Shown here: positions 1 through 7,095 of the stretch, in pieces
Numbering within the stretch: position 1 is the stretch's first letter
Layout: every line of letters begins with the position of its first letter
Assembly (NCBI GenBank): GCA_030630395.1
Contig: DAOVNE010000035.1
Coordinates: forward strand, 1 to 8,748
Origin: Candidatus Eiseniibacteriota bacterium
Lineage (GTDB): Bacteria; Joyebacterota; Joyebacteria; Joyebacterales; Joyebacteraceae
Direction of reading: 5' to 3'
DNA: 8,748 nucleotides
The notes under the pieces: generated by a model
Told to the model about the DNA's origin: nothing
Seen by the model: the letters and a program-made list of their open reading frames with translations, nothing else
Database searches by the model: none
Program-made: the position numbers and the translations under genes

Positions 1-2199
1 CACGAGATAGCGTCGCTTGATCGAGTTCTGTCGAGCCCGCCGGACTGCCTTGCAGAGGAGACCGGTAGACTTCTGCGCGGCGCGGTGGATAAGGCGGCGC
101 TCAAGAAGTCACTGGTCTCAATCGGGGTTTCACTCGAGCAGACCGTCGCGGAAGCAGAGGAGATCCTGGGTGGTCGGATCCCCGCCTTCGGCTGGACTCG
201 CTTTGAGCTCAGCTACCCGCCCAACTGGCTCGACGACCCCGCCACGGCCGGCACGTGGCCGCTCGACTACTGGGCCGGGCTCGATTTTCGTTTCAAGAAG
301 GGACTGGATGATCCGCGCTACGTCTGGGAACTCAATCGGCAGCACGAACTGGTGACGCTCGGCCGTGCGTACGTGTTGACCTCGGACGTCCGGTATGCGG
401 AGGCGGTATGGGCAGGCATAAGGACATGGGTGGATCAGAATCCTCCATTCCACGGGATAAACTGGACGAGCGCGCTCGAGGTTGCTCTCAGGCTCATCTC
501 GTGGGCATTCGCGGTGGATCTTGTCGGTCTCGCGGGGGCCCGGGATGACGATGCGGAAATTCTGGCGATCAGTGTCGCATTGCAAGGACGCCATCTGCAT
601 GATAATCTATCAGTTTACGCATCATCGAAGAACAACCACCTGATCGGGGAGGCGTGCGGCCTCCTTGTCGCAGGGACGAAGTTCGCCTTTCTCGACCAGG
701 CAGAACGCTGGGCCTCCAGGGGACGGCGTGTTCTGGAACGCGAATTGCCACTGCAAGTTGGTCTTGATGGGGTAAGCCGCGAGCTGGCCGTTCAGTACCA
801 GAGTTTCGTGATGGAATTCGGCCTGACCGCTTTGGCAGCGGCGAGATCGACCGGCAGTCCGATGAGCCGCCGATTCCACGATGTAATCGGGCAGATGGCG
901 CTCTTTCTGGCGGCCATCTGTGGGGAGGCTGAGACCCCTCCTTCTCTCGGTGACGAAGACGGCGGACGCGTCTACGATCTCGGCGGCGAGCAGCATCGAC
1001 AGGCGCTTCGGGCGGCCGCGTGTGGAGAGTTCGTGGCGGGATCCGGGGGTCTTGTGGTCGGCGATCCAACTGATCTGGAACCTGCCGTCTGGATGACGGG
1101 TGCGGATGTCACTCGCGCCGGACCGCCGGCCGATGAGGTAACAGGTGGGAGCCCGCGGGATTCGCGGAGCGTGGCGTTTTCCGAAGGCGGGTACTACGTT
1201 CTGAGTAGAGGCGGGCAGCACGCGGTAGTGGATTGTGGTGAGCTTGGGTATCTCTCTATCGCTGCACACGGGCACGCCGATTGTCTGTCCGTGTCGATGG
1301 CGGTGGATGGGCGGTGGCTGTTGGTCGACCCGGGTACCTACTGCTACCATCGCGCGCGCGAGTGGCGTGATCATTTCAGATCCACGCACGCGCACAACAC
1401 GGTGACGCTGGACGACCTGAGCCAATCGGAGATGCGCGGGCCGTTCATGTGGGGCAGAAGAGCCAGGCCACAGCCGCGCGCTTGGATATCGTCCAGTCTC
1501 TTCGATCTGTTCGAAGGGGCTCATGATGGATATGTCCGGAACTCCGGCGTGACGCACCATCGCACATTCGTGCTCACGCGTGGCGGAGCTTCGATCATCA
1601 TAGACCGACTTGAGGGATCGGGCGAGCACAGCGTGTCGGCATCGTTCCAGCTCGACACCGGTGTGCGTGTGGTCGGGGAGAGAGGCCGGCGTACCGGCGA
1701 CGATGGACCTGACATGTGGAGGGCAGACGAGCGCATTGAATTGAGTCCTGCGGATGGCACGGGGCTTGAGCTTAGCGCGTGGTTGCCCGAAGGTCTGGAA
1801 TACTCGGTGGCAGCGGGCTCGAACGAGCCAAAGAGAGGCTGGGTGTCGCACGGATTCGGTCAGATGGACCCGGCGCAGCAGATCTCGTTCGGAGGCACAC
1901 TGAAGCTCCCTGCCACAATCGTGTTCGCGGCAGTGCCACTCAAGCCCGGCAGGCACATCGAGGTTGAACGGGAGAGAGGTCAATCGGAACGGGAGATTGT
2001 CATCCGATTCACCGATGGCGACCACGTTGAACGATGCATCTTCGGAGAGTCGGAGCACGCCGGGGAGTCGTTCAGCGGGACCTTCGGAATAGAGATATCA
2101 GGGAGTGACGGTGTCGAGGCCTCGGGCTTCGAGATAGAGAGATGGAGTCGTAGCGAACAGCCGGTGGTTTTCACAGAGATTCCCAATCAGCTCAAGTAG
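1..2199 (+). CDS. Heparinase II/III-fold polysaccharide lyase-like protein, 5'-partial
   Basis: This is probably a uronate-polysaccharide lyase that cleaves by beta-elimination and acts on polymer outside the cytoplasm. The reading frame is open to base 1. A GTG at 85 gives 704 residues, but it has no ribosome binding site at normal distance (GAGGAG ends 24 nt upstream) and readable protein precedes it, so the true start probably lies outside the window. Residues below count from that GTG. The alpha-helical toroid half spans roughly 25-330 and includes the GGRIPAFGW entry, the KNNHLIGE segment (N184, H185) and VQYQSF (Y238); these match the family's catalytic Asn/His and Tyr. The beta-sandwich heparinase II/III domain begins near 365, with HGHAD at 395-399 followed by LLVDPGTYCY. 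A signal peptide cannot be judged because the N-terminus is missing. The gene lies 32 nt before an AlgD-like dehydrogenase, consistent with a uronate polymer. The fold is well supported; the substrate and whether it is a lyase are inferred. Confidence 0.85.
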   Translation, partial: HEIASLDRVLSSPPDCLAEETGRLLRGAVDKAALKKSLVSIGVSLEQTVAEAEEILGGRIPAFGWTRFELSYPPNWLDDPATAGTWPLDYWAGLDFRFKKGLDDPRYVWELNRQHELVTLGRAYVLTSDVRYAEAVWAGIRTWVDQNPPFHGINWTSALEVALRLISWAFAVDLVGLAGARDDDAEILAISVALQGRHLHDNLSVYASSKNNHLIGEACGLLVAGTKFAFLDQAERWASRGRRVLERELPLQVGLDGVSRELAVQYQSFVMEFGLTALAAARSTGSPMSRRFHDVIGQMALFLAAICGEAETPPSLGDEDGGRVYDLGGEQHRQALRAAACGEFVAGSGGLVVGDPTDLEPAVWMTGADVTRAGPPADEVTGGSPRDSRSVAFSEGGYYVLSRGGQHAVVDCGELGYLSIAAHGHADCLSVSMAVDGRWLLVDPGTYCYHRAREWRDHFRSTHAHNTVTLDDLSQSEMRGPFMWGRRARPQPRAWISSSLFDLFEGAHDGYVRNSGVTHHRTFVLTRGGASIIIDRLEGSGEHSVSASFQLDTGVRVVGERGRRTGDDGPDMWRADERIELSPADGTGLELSAWLPEGLEYSVAAGSNEPKRGWVSHGFGQMDPAQQISFGGTLKLPATIVFAAVPLKPGRHIEVERERGQSEREIVIRFTDGDHVERCIFGESEHAGESFSGTFGIEISGSDGVEASGFEIERWSRSEQPVVFTEIPNQLK

Positions 2200-2211
2200 C
2201 GACGGTTTGGC

Positions 2212-2218
2212 AAAGGAG
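2212..2218 (+). promoter_or_regulatory. Ribosome binding site of the nucleotide-sugar dehydrogenase
   Basis: AAAGGAG lies 13 nt before the ATG at 2232. The spacing is on the long side, but no better start follows: the protein begins directly with the MKISVLGLGYVG Rossmann strand. The 32-nt gap holds no visible promoter or terminator. Confidence 0.6.
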
Positions 2219-2231
2219 AGGTTCAGACAAT

Positions 2232-3557
2232 ATGAAGATCAGCGTTCTCGGACTTGGATATGTTGGCTGCGTATCGGCGGCCTGTTTCACAGACATGGGT
2301 CATCGCGTGATAGGTCTCGATGTAGACCCCAGGAAGCTCGAGCCCATTCGGAACGGGTCGAGTCCTATCGTCGAGCCGGGGTTGGGTGAACTGATCAAGA
2401 ACGCAGTTGTGGAAGGGCTCCTCACCGTGACCGACGACTACGAGGAGGCGATCAACGGGACGGAGATCTCGCTCGTCTGTGTCGGTACTCCATCGATGGA
2501 GAGCGGCAGTCCGAACCTCAAGTACACGAAGCGCGTGTGTGAGCAGATGGGGAGCGTCTTCTCGCGGAAGAACGACTTCCACACGGTGATCTTCAGGAGC
2601 ACGATACCTCCCGGCACAGTCGAGAATGAACTGATCCCGATCCTCGAGAGTTCGTCGGGGAAGAAGGAGGGTAAGGACTTCGGAGTCTGCTTCAATCCGG
2701 AGTTCCTTCGTGAGGCCTCTGCGGTCAAGGACTTCTACCATCCACCAAAGATCGTAATCGGTGAGCGGACGCCGGGGAGTCGCGCCGGCGATGTCCTTCA
2801 GGAACTCTACGCTCCGATCGACGCCCCACTTGTGAGAACCGAACTCTCCGTGTCGGAGATGGTGAAGTACGCCGACAACTGCTTCCATGCCATCAAGGTC
2901 TGTTTCGCCAACGAGATCGGAAACGTGGCAAAGGGGCTCGGCGTCCCTGACAGCCACAAGGTGATGGAGATCTTCTGCCTGGACACGCAGCTCAACCTGT
3001 CTCCCTACTACCTGAAGCCCGGATTTGCCTTTGGCGGGTCGTGCCTTCCGAAGGACCTGAGGGCCATCGTGAAGATGAGTCAGAGACTTGACATCGAGTG
3101 CCCGGTTCTGAGCGCTGCGATGCCATCGAACGATCTGCAGATCCAGCGCGCCATCGACTACATAAGAGAGAGCGGCAAGAAGAAGGTCGGCATTCTTGGG
3201 ATGAGCTTCAAGGCAGAGACGGACGATCTCAGGGAGAGCCCCATCGTTCAGGTCGTGAGCACTCTGATCGGGAAGGGATACGATCTCTGCATCTACGACG
3301 AGAACATCTCATGGGATGAGCTCTTCGGTGCGAATCTTGGGTTCCTGGAGAGCGAACTACCGTACGCGCAGAGCCTCAAGGCAGGGAGCATCGATGAGCT
3401 GCTGGAGCGATCCGAGATCATCGTTGTGGCCAACGCAGCTGAGGAATTCAAGAGTGTGCCTGCCAGGATGCGCGAGGACCAGATAATGGTCGATCTCGTC
3501 AGGATCGTGGAGGACACCGGAGTCGCACGCGGAACCTACATCGGCATCGCCTGGTAG
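2232..3557 (+). CDS. AlgD-like nucleotide-sugar 6-dehydrogenase (probably GDP-mannose 6-dehydrogenase)
   Basis: A cytoplasmic NAD-dependent enzyme that oxidises C6 of a nucleotide sugar twice to give the uronic acid, most likely GDP-mannose to GDP-mannuronate. The 441 residues match the family's usual length of about 436-450. The N-terminal Rossmann domain has GLGYVG at 7-12 and D30 after the second strand. NPEFLRE lies at 155-161, the central helix carries K212 and N216, and the catalytic cysteine is C271 in FGGSCLPKD. The C-terminal UDP-binding-type domain has SFKAETDDLRESP at 325-337. Resemblance to Pseudomonas AlgD is specific: the SGKK..DFGV stretch, HAIKV.FANEIGN, NLS.YY.KPGFAFGGSCLPKD and the GIAW end (GICW in AlgD). 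This favours GDP-mannose over UDP-glucose, but relatives with other substrates exist. The family is near certain and the substrate moderately so. No alginate polymerase genes (alg8, alg44) lie in this window, so the symbol algD is not assigned. Confidence 0.92.
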   Translation: MKISVLGLGYVGCVSAACFTDMGHRVIGLDVDPRKLEPIRNGSSPIVEPGLGELIKNAVVEGLLTVTDDYEEAINGTEISLVCVGTPSMESGSPNLKYTKRVCEQMGSVFSRKNDFHTVIFRSTIPPGTVENELIPILESSSGKKEGKDFGVCFNPEFLREASAVKDFYHPPKIVIGERTPGSRAGDVLQELYAPIDAPLVRTELSVSEMVKYADNCFHAIKVCFANEIGNVAKGLGVPDSHKVMEIFCLDTQLNLSPYYLKPGFAFGGSCLPKDLRAIVKMSQRLDIECPVLSAAMPSNDLQIQRAIDYIRESGKKKVGILGMSFKAETDDLRESPIVQVVSTLIGKGYDLCIYDENISWDELFGANLGFLESELPYAQSLKAGSIDELLERSEIIVVANAAEEFKSVPARMREDQIMVDLVRIVEDTGVARGTYIGIAW

Positions 3558-3593
3558 GAGGATCAGGGAAGGCTGCTGTTCCTTTGTTCTGAC

Positions 3594-3598
3594 GGAGG
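3594..3598 (+). promoter_or_regulatory. Ribosome binding site fixing the GTG start at 3604
   Basis: GGAGG lies 5 nt before GTG 3604. There is no in-frame ATG or GTG in the 46-nt gap, and the protein begins with the family's usual strand (RRILIIVENLPVPFDRRVW) just after this codon. Confidence 0.7.
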
Positions 3599-3603
3599 CA
3601 ACC

Positions 3604-4821
3604 GTGGAGAAGAACAGACGAATCCTCATCATCGTCGAGAACCTGCCGGTTCCGTTTGACAGGCGCGTCTGGCTTGAGTCCACGACGCTCAAGGCGGCAG
3701 GATACGACGTCAGCGTCATCTGTCCGCAGGGGATGGAGTACAGAGAGTCGTTCGAGGTTATCGACGGGATCTCGATCTACCGTTATCCACCACCCCCCGA
3801 GACGACGAACAAGCTCTCGTACGCCTGGGAGTTTCCATACTGCTGGATCACGTCTCTCAAGCTCGCTTTCAGGGTTGCGCGAAGAGAGGGTTTCGATGCG
3901 ATTCACGCGTGCAACCCGCCCGACACCTTCTTCCTGATCGGGTTGATATTCAAGCTTCTCAGACGATCGAAGTTCGTGTTCGATCAGCATGATCTGTGTC
4001 CCGAACTCTATCTTTCCAGGTTCGGTGGGCGCCGCTCCGTCAACTTCGGACTGCTTCGCGTTCTCGAGTGGCTCACGTACCGCAGCGCAAACATGGTGAT
4101 AGCGACAAACCTCTCGTACAAGGAACATGCTTCTACAATCGGGGGCTTTCCGGAGGGTAAGATCCACGTTGTCCGGAGCGGACCGAGGATCTCCCGGTTC
4201 ACACGAGTCGAGCCTGAGGAGAAGCTGAAGAACGGGAAGAAACACCTGATCTGCTATCTCGGCGTCATGGCGCCTCAGGACGGGCTCGATTACCTGCTCC
4301 GTTCGATCAGGCATGTGGTCGATGTCGTCGGCCGGAAGGACGTCCACTTCGTACTGATAGGCTCGGGCGATTCCTTCGCGGATGTGAAACTCCTCAGGGA
4401 CGATCTCGGCTTGGGTGACTACGTCGAGATGACCGGCCGCATCCCGGACGAGAATGTGAGGCGGTACCTGTCAACCGCCGATGTCTGCGCGTGCCCTGAC
4501 CCGAAGAACCTGCTGAACGATGTCTCCACGATGAACAAGGTCCTGGAGTACATGACGTTCGCTAAACCGATGGTCTCCTTCGATCTCAAGGAGAGCCGGT
4601 TCTCTGCAGGGGACGGAGCGCTGTACGCTGCGCCCAATGACGAGATCGAGTTCGGTGAGCGCATCATACAGCTTCTCGACGATCCTGAGCTACGCGACAG
4701 GCTGGGCAAGCAGAACCGCAAGCGCATTGAGGATGTTCTCTGCTGGGAGCACACTGGGGAGGAGATTGTCAAAGCCTACGATACTCTGTTCGGTTTCGAT
4801 GTGGCGCGGGAGGAAGCGTAA
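3604..4821 (+). CDS. GT4-type glycosyltransferase with variant donor site
   Basis: A 405-residue GT-B glycosyltransferase, probably adding a sugar from a nucleotide donor to a lipid-linked repeat unit at the cytoplasmic membrane face. It begins with ILIIVENLPVPFDRRVW, then HACNPPDTFFLIG and FDQHDLCPELYLSRFGG, and after the linker LGVMAPQDGLDYLL and NDVSTMNKVLEYM. This combination is a recurrent polysaccharide-locus subfamily known from general knowledge. The C-terminal half departs from canonical GT4. Where classical members have G-R-L-x-x-x-K-G, this one has G220-V221-M222-A-P-Q-D226-G, so the donor-phosphate Arg and Lys are absent. Of the EX7E pair only the second Glu (E315) is clear; V307 occupies the first position, next to D306. 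Donor and acceptor cannot be read from the sequence. The stop codon overlaps the next gene's ATG by one base, so the two are probably translated in step. Confidence 0.9.
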   Translation: MEKNRRILIIVENLPVPFDRRVWLESTTLKAAGYDVSVICPQGMEYRESFEVIDGISIYRYPPPPETTNKLSYAWEFPYCWITSLKLAFRVARREGFDAIHACNPPDTFFLIGLIFKLLRRSKFVFDQHDLCPELYLSRFGGRRSVNFGLLRVLEWLTYRSANMVIATNLSYKEHASTIGGFPEGKIHVVRSGPRISRFTRVEPEEKLKNGKKHLICYLGVMAPQDGLDYLLRSIRHVVDVVGRKDVHFVLIGSGDSFADVKLLRDDLGLGDYVEMTGRIPDENVRRYLSTADVCACPDPKNLLNDVSTMNKVLEYMTFAKPMVSFDLKESRFSAGDGALYAAPNDEIEFGERIIQLLDDPELRDRLGKQNRKRIEDVLCWEHTGEEIVKAYDTLFGFDVAREEA

Positions 4822-4823
4822 TG
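4808..4823 (+). promoter_or_regulatory. TAATG junction with ribosome binding site (glycosyltransferase to radical SAM)
   Basis: GGGAGG at 4808-4813 lies inside the last glycosyltransferase codons, 7 nt before ATG 4821. The TAA stop (4819-4821) shares its last A with that ATG. The arrangement suggests translational coupling and similar protein amounts. Confidence 0.7.
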
Positions 4824-5837
4824 CTCGGACCCGTCAGCTGCATCGCTGCGGTTACGTATGGATGCAACTCCAGATGCGTCATGTGCGACATCTGGAAGCG
4901 AGATGCGGACGTCGCGCGCGAACTCACGCCGGACGAGTATCGCTGGCTTCCGCGGAGTCTCAAGTCGGTCAACGTGAGCGGCGGAGAGCCGTTTCTCCGC
5001 GACGATCTTCCGGAGATCGTTGCAGTCATGTCGGAGACGTGTCCGCGCGCCCGCATCGTCATCTCGACCAACGGTCTACTGCCTGAGCGCATCGAGGCGG
5101 CCGTTGCGAGGATCAGTGAGACGTCGCCCAGGGGCTCCGATCCAGCCGGGGCGGTGGCGGTGAGGGTGTCCGTCGACGGCCTGGGCGAGGTGCACGATCG
5201 GATCCGCGGCGTCCCGGGCGCCTACGAGAGGGCGATGGAGACGGTTCGCAGACTCCAGCGTCTGGGAGTACCTGACCTTGGGCTTGCGGCGACCTTGACA
5301 GAGGACAGTGTCGGCGAGATCACCAGAGTGAAAGAGAAGGCGGACCAACTCGGCATTCGCTTCGTCATGAGTGCCGCGCACAGTTCCCCGATCTTCTTCG
5401 GTGAGCAGGAAGTGGAGCGTCCTCACTCGAAGGAATCGGTCGGTGAGGTGCTCAGTCTCATGAGGGACAGTCTCCGTTCGTGGCGCCCCTACGATTGGGC
5501 GAAGGCGTACTACCTGAGAGGTGTTGCCGAGTACATCAAGGGGCGGCCAAGGCGGATGCCGTGCCGCGCCGGGATCGACTTCTTCTTTCTTGATCCCTGG
5601 GGCGACGTCTATCCCTGTAACATCGGTGGGACGAAGATGGGGAACATGCGGGAGAGCGATTTCAAAAGCATGCAGAGAGACACCGTAGATGTCGTGCGCG
5701 AATCCGTGGAGTCGTGCAGTGTTCAGTGCTGGATGGTCTGCACGGTAGCGCCACCCATGAGCAGGCGGCCTCTGAAGCCGCTGGCCTGGATGCTGGGAGC
5801 CAAGTTCCTCGGGCTTGACACGAGGCTGGACCAATGA
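4821..5837 (+). CDS. Radical SAM enzyme with partial SPASM-like C-terminal cysteine cluster
   Basis: A 338-residue cytoplasmic radical S-adenosylmethionine enzyme. The CX3CX2C motif that binds the catalytic 4Fe-4S cluster is C15, C19 and C22 (YGCNSRCVMCDIW). The SAM-binding GGEP is at 54-57, and ISTNGLLP and RVSVDG follow as expected for the half-barrel. The tail carries a second cysteine set: C248 and C266 in a CX12GX4C arrangement (with a DPWGDVYPC segment), then C299, C303 and C307 (CSVQCWMVC). The first half matches the SPASM pattern; the last three do not follow CX2CX5CX3C, so one auxiliary Fe-S cluster is more likely than two. The substrate is unknown. SPASM and twitch relatives modify peptides or sugars. 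Wedged between glycosyltransferases, a role on a sugar nucleotide or glycolipid is plausible but inferred. No large precursor-peptide gene is seen nearby. Confidence 0.9.
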   Translation: MLGPVSCIAAVTYGCNSRCVMCDIWKRDADVARELTPDEYRWLPRSLKSVNVSGGEPFLRDDLPEIVAVMSETCPRARIVISTNGLLPERIEAAVARISETSPRGSDPAGAVAVRVSVDGLGEVHDRIRGVPGAYERAMETVRRLQRLGVPDLGLAATLTEDSVGEITRVKEKADQLGIRFVMSAAHSSPIFFGEQEVERPHSKESVGEVLSLMRDSLRSWRPYDWAKAYYLRGVAEYIKGRPRRMPCRAGIDFFFLDPWGDVYPCNIGGTKMGNMRESDFKSMQRDTVDVVRESVESCSVQCWMVCTVAPPMSRRPLKPLAWMLGAKFLGLDTRLDQ

Positions 5838-5875
5838 GAACCTCGCTCGTTGCTGGGAGGCATGTCGTTCAATAA
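5834..5875 (+). other. Candidate 13-codon bridging mini-ORF (MRTSLVAGRHVVQ)
   Basis: ATG 5834 overlaps the radical SAM stop as ATGA. The frame runs 13 codons and ends in TAA at 5873-5875, whose last A is the first base of the next glycosyltransferase's ATG (TAATG). GAGG at 5822-5825 lies 8 nt before this ATG, a normal spacing. The mini-ORF therefore fills the only sizeable gap between these two genes exactly. It could be a translational relay that carries ribosomes to the next start, a tiny peptide, or chance. No homolog is recognised. Confidence 0.25.
5855..5860 (+). promoter_or_regulatory. Distant ribosome binding site for the 5875 start
   Basis: GGGAGG ends 14 nt before ATG 5875, farther than usual. 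It sits inside the candidate mini-ORF. The TTG at 5815 would add 20 residues unlike the family and would overlap the radical SAM gene, so 5875, giving MRVLAANKFYFVKGGAERY, is preferred. Confidence 0.5.
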
Positions 5876-7095
5876 TGAGAGTGCTCGCGGCAAACAAGTT
5901 CTATTTCGTTAAGGGAGGCGCCGAACGGTACCTCTTCGAGCTGACTCGTATTCTCGAGGAACGCGGTCACAGTGTGGTTCCCTTCGCGATGGATCATCCG
6001 CAGAACGAGGAGAGTGAGCACTCTGATCTGTTCGTTTCACACGTCGGATTCGATGCCCGACGCACAGTCGGGGACCTCGTCAGGACGGCTGTGCGGGTGG
6101 TTCATTCCGTGGAGGCCAGGAGGAAGATCGGGGCGCTGGTGGAACGCACGCGACCCGATGTGGCCCACCTCCACAACATTGCACACCAGCTTTCCCCTTC
6201 GATCTTGTACGGGCTCAAGAACGAAGGTGTGCCGATAGTGCAGACGCTTCACGACCACAAGCTCATCTGCCCGAACTACCAGATGTTTGTCCACGGGCAG
6301 CCGTGTGAACGCTGCGCGAAGTGGCGCTACTACAACGCGTGTGTTCACAGATGCATGCATGGTTCCATCGCATGGAGTTGTCTGGTTGCTTTTGAGGCAT
6401 ACGCTCGCAAGCTGTTGGGAACGTACAGCACATGCGTGGACGCGTTCATAGCTCCCAGCCGGTCGCTCATGAAGCGCATGATAGCCCACGGCGTTGAGCC
6501 GGGGAAGATAGTCCATCTGCCCTACGCGATCGCGCTCGAGAGCTACGAGCCTCGCTTCGAATCCGACGGCTACGCAGTGTATGTGGGTCGTCTTTCGTCC
6601 GGAAAGGGGCTCGAGACACTCCTGGAGGCTCTCGCTCTATCTCCAGGTGTCGTATTCAAGGTGATAGGGGACGGTCCCCTCGCGGATGATCTCAAGACGA
6701 TGGCGGAGCAACGAGGGCTCAGGAACGTGGAGTTCGTGGGCTACAAGAGTGGGACGGAGCTGAGAGCACTGTTACGCGGCGCTCAGTTCGCTGTTGTGCC
6801 GTCTGAGTGCTATGAGAACTCACCGCTCGCCGTATACGAGGCATGTGCGTACGGGAAGGCCGTGATCGGCTCGTCGATGGGTGGGATACCCGAGCTGATC
6901 GTGGATGGTGAGACGGGTCTCATCTTCTCGGCCGGGGACGCAGATGAACTCGCAGAGGCGCTGGCCGCGTTGTGGAACGACAGGGAGAGATCAGTCCGGA
7001 TGGGCAAGGAGGCTCGTCGGAGGGCCGAGAGGGAGTACGGTCCCGACCGCCACTACGAGCAGATAATGTCGATATACGAGAGGGTCACGCAGTGA
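5875..7095 (+). CDS. GT4 glycosyltransferase with cysteine-rich insert
   Basis: A 406-residue GT-B glycosyltransferase. The start at 5875 yields the family's typical N-terminus, MRVLAANKFYFVKGGAERYL, with the Gly-Gly loop. HLHNIAHQLSPSIL and TLHDHKLICPNYQMF follow. Residues 132-169 hold six cysteines (132, 144, 147, 156, 160, 169), including CERC at 144-147; members of this subfamily usually share several of them, and a structural metal site or disulfides are possible. The donor half is canonical: G238-R239 and K244 in YVGRLSSGKG, and the EX7E pair E314/E322 in ECYENSPLAVYE, followed by GGIPELIVDGETGLIF. It probably transfers a sugar in polysaccharide repeat-unit assembly at the membrane; donor and linkage cannot be told. 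Its TGA overlaps the next gene's GTG by 4 nt. Confidence 0.92.
   Translation: MRVLAANKFYFVKGGAERYLFELTRILEERGHSVVPFAMDHPQNEESEHSDLFVSHVGFDARRTVGDLVRTAVRVVHSVEARRKIGALVERTRPDVAHLHNIAHQLSPSILYGLKNEGVPIVQTLHDHKLICPNYQMFVHGQPCERCAKWRYYNACVHRCMHGSIAWSCLVAFEAYARKLLGTYSTCVDAFIAPSRSLMKRMIAHGVEPGKIVHLPYAIALESYEPRFESDGYAVYVGRLSSGKGLETLLEALALSPGVVFKVIGDGPLADDLKTMAEQRGLRNVEFVGYKSGTELRALLRGAQFAVVPSECYENSPLAVYEACAYGKAVIGSSMGGIPELIVDGETGLIFSAGDADELAEALAALWNDRERSVRMGKEARRRAEREYGPDRHYEQIMSIYERVTQ
7078..7095 (+). promoter_or_regulatory. GTGA overlap with ribosome binding site fixing the 7092 start
   Basis: GAGAGGG at 7078-7084 lies 7 nt before GTG 7092. That GTG overlaps the upstream TGA (7093-7095). A far-upstream GTG at 6972 in the same frame would add 40 residues that run through the previous gene and do not resemble a glycosyltransferase N-terminus. 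Confidence 0.7.

Noticed and set aside
622..2058. Long minus-strand ORF of 478 codons opposite the lyase gene
   Set aside because: It shows no recognisable domain and lies opposite a clear, motif-rich gene. Long antisense frames are expected in GC-rich coding DNA. The same holds for minus-strand frames at 3499-4347, 5076-5897 and 7053-7709.
3565..3584. Possible hairpin AGGGAA / TTCCTT in the gap before the first glycosyltransferase
   Set aside because: The stem is only 6 bp with one G-U pair and an 8-nt loop, and no U-rich run follows. It is too weak to call a terminator or attenuator.
5815..5874. TTG-initiated N-terminal extension of the second glycosyltransferase
   Set aside because: The 20 added residues do not resemble the family N-terminus and overlap the end of the radical SAM gene.
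5862..5912. A 16-residue ORF starting at ATG 5862 that overlaps the second glycosyltransferase's start
   Set aside because: The GGGAGG is only 1 nt away, too close to serve it, and most of the frame lies over the true gene. The 5834 mini-ORF fits the junctions far better.
6972..7091. GTG-initiated 40-residue extension of the third glycosyltransferase
   Set aside because: It runs through the preceding gene in another frame, is low-complexity charged sequence, and a well-placed ribosome binding site supports GTG 7092.
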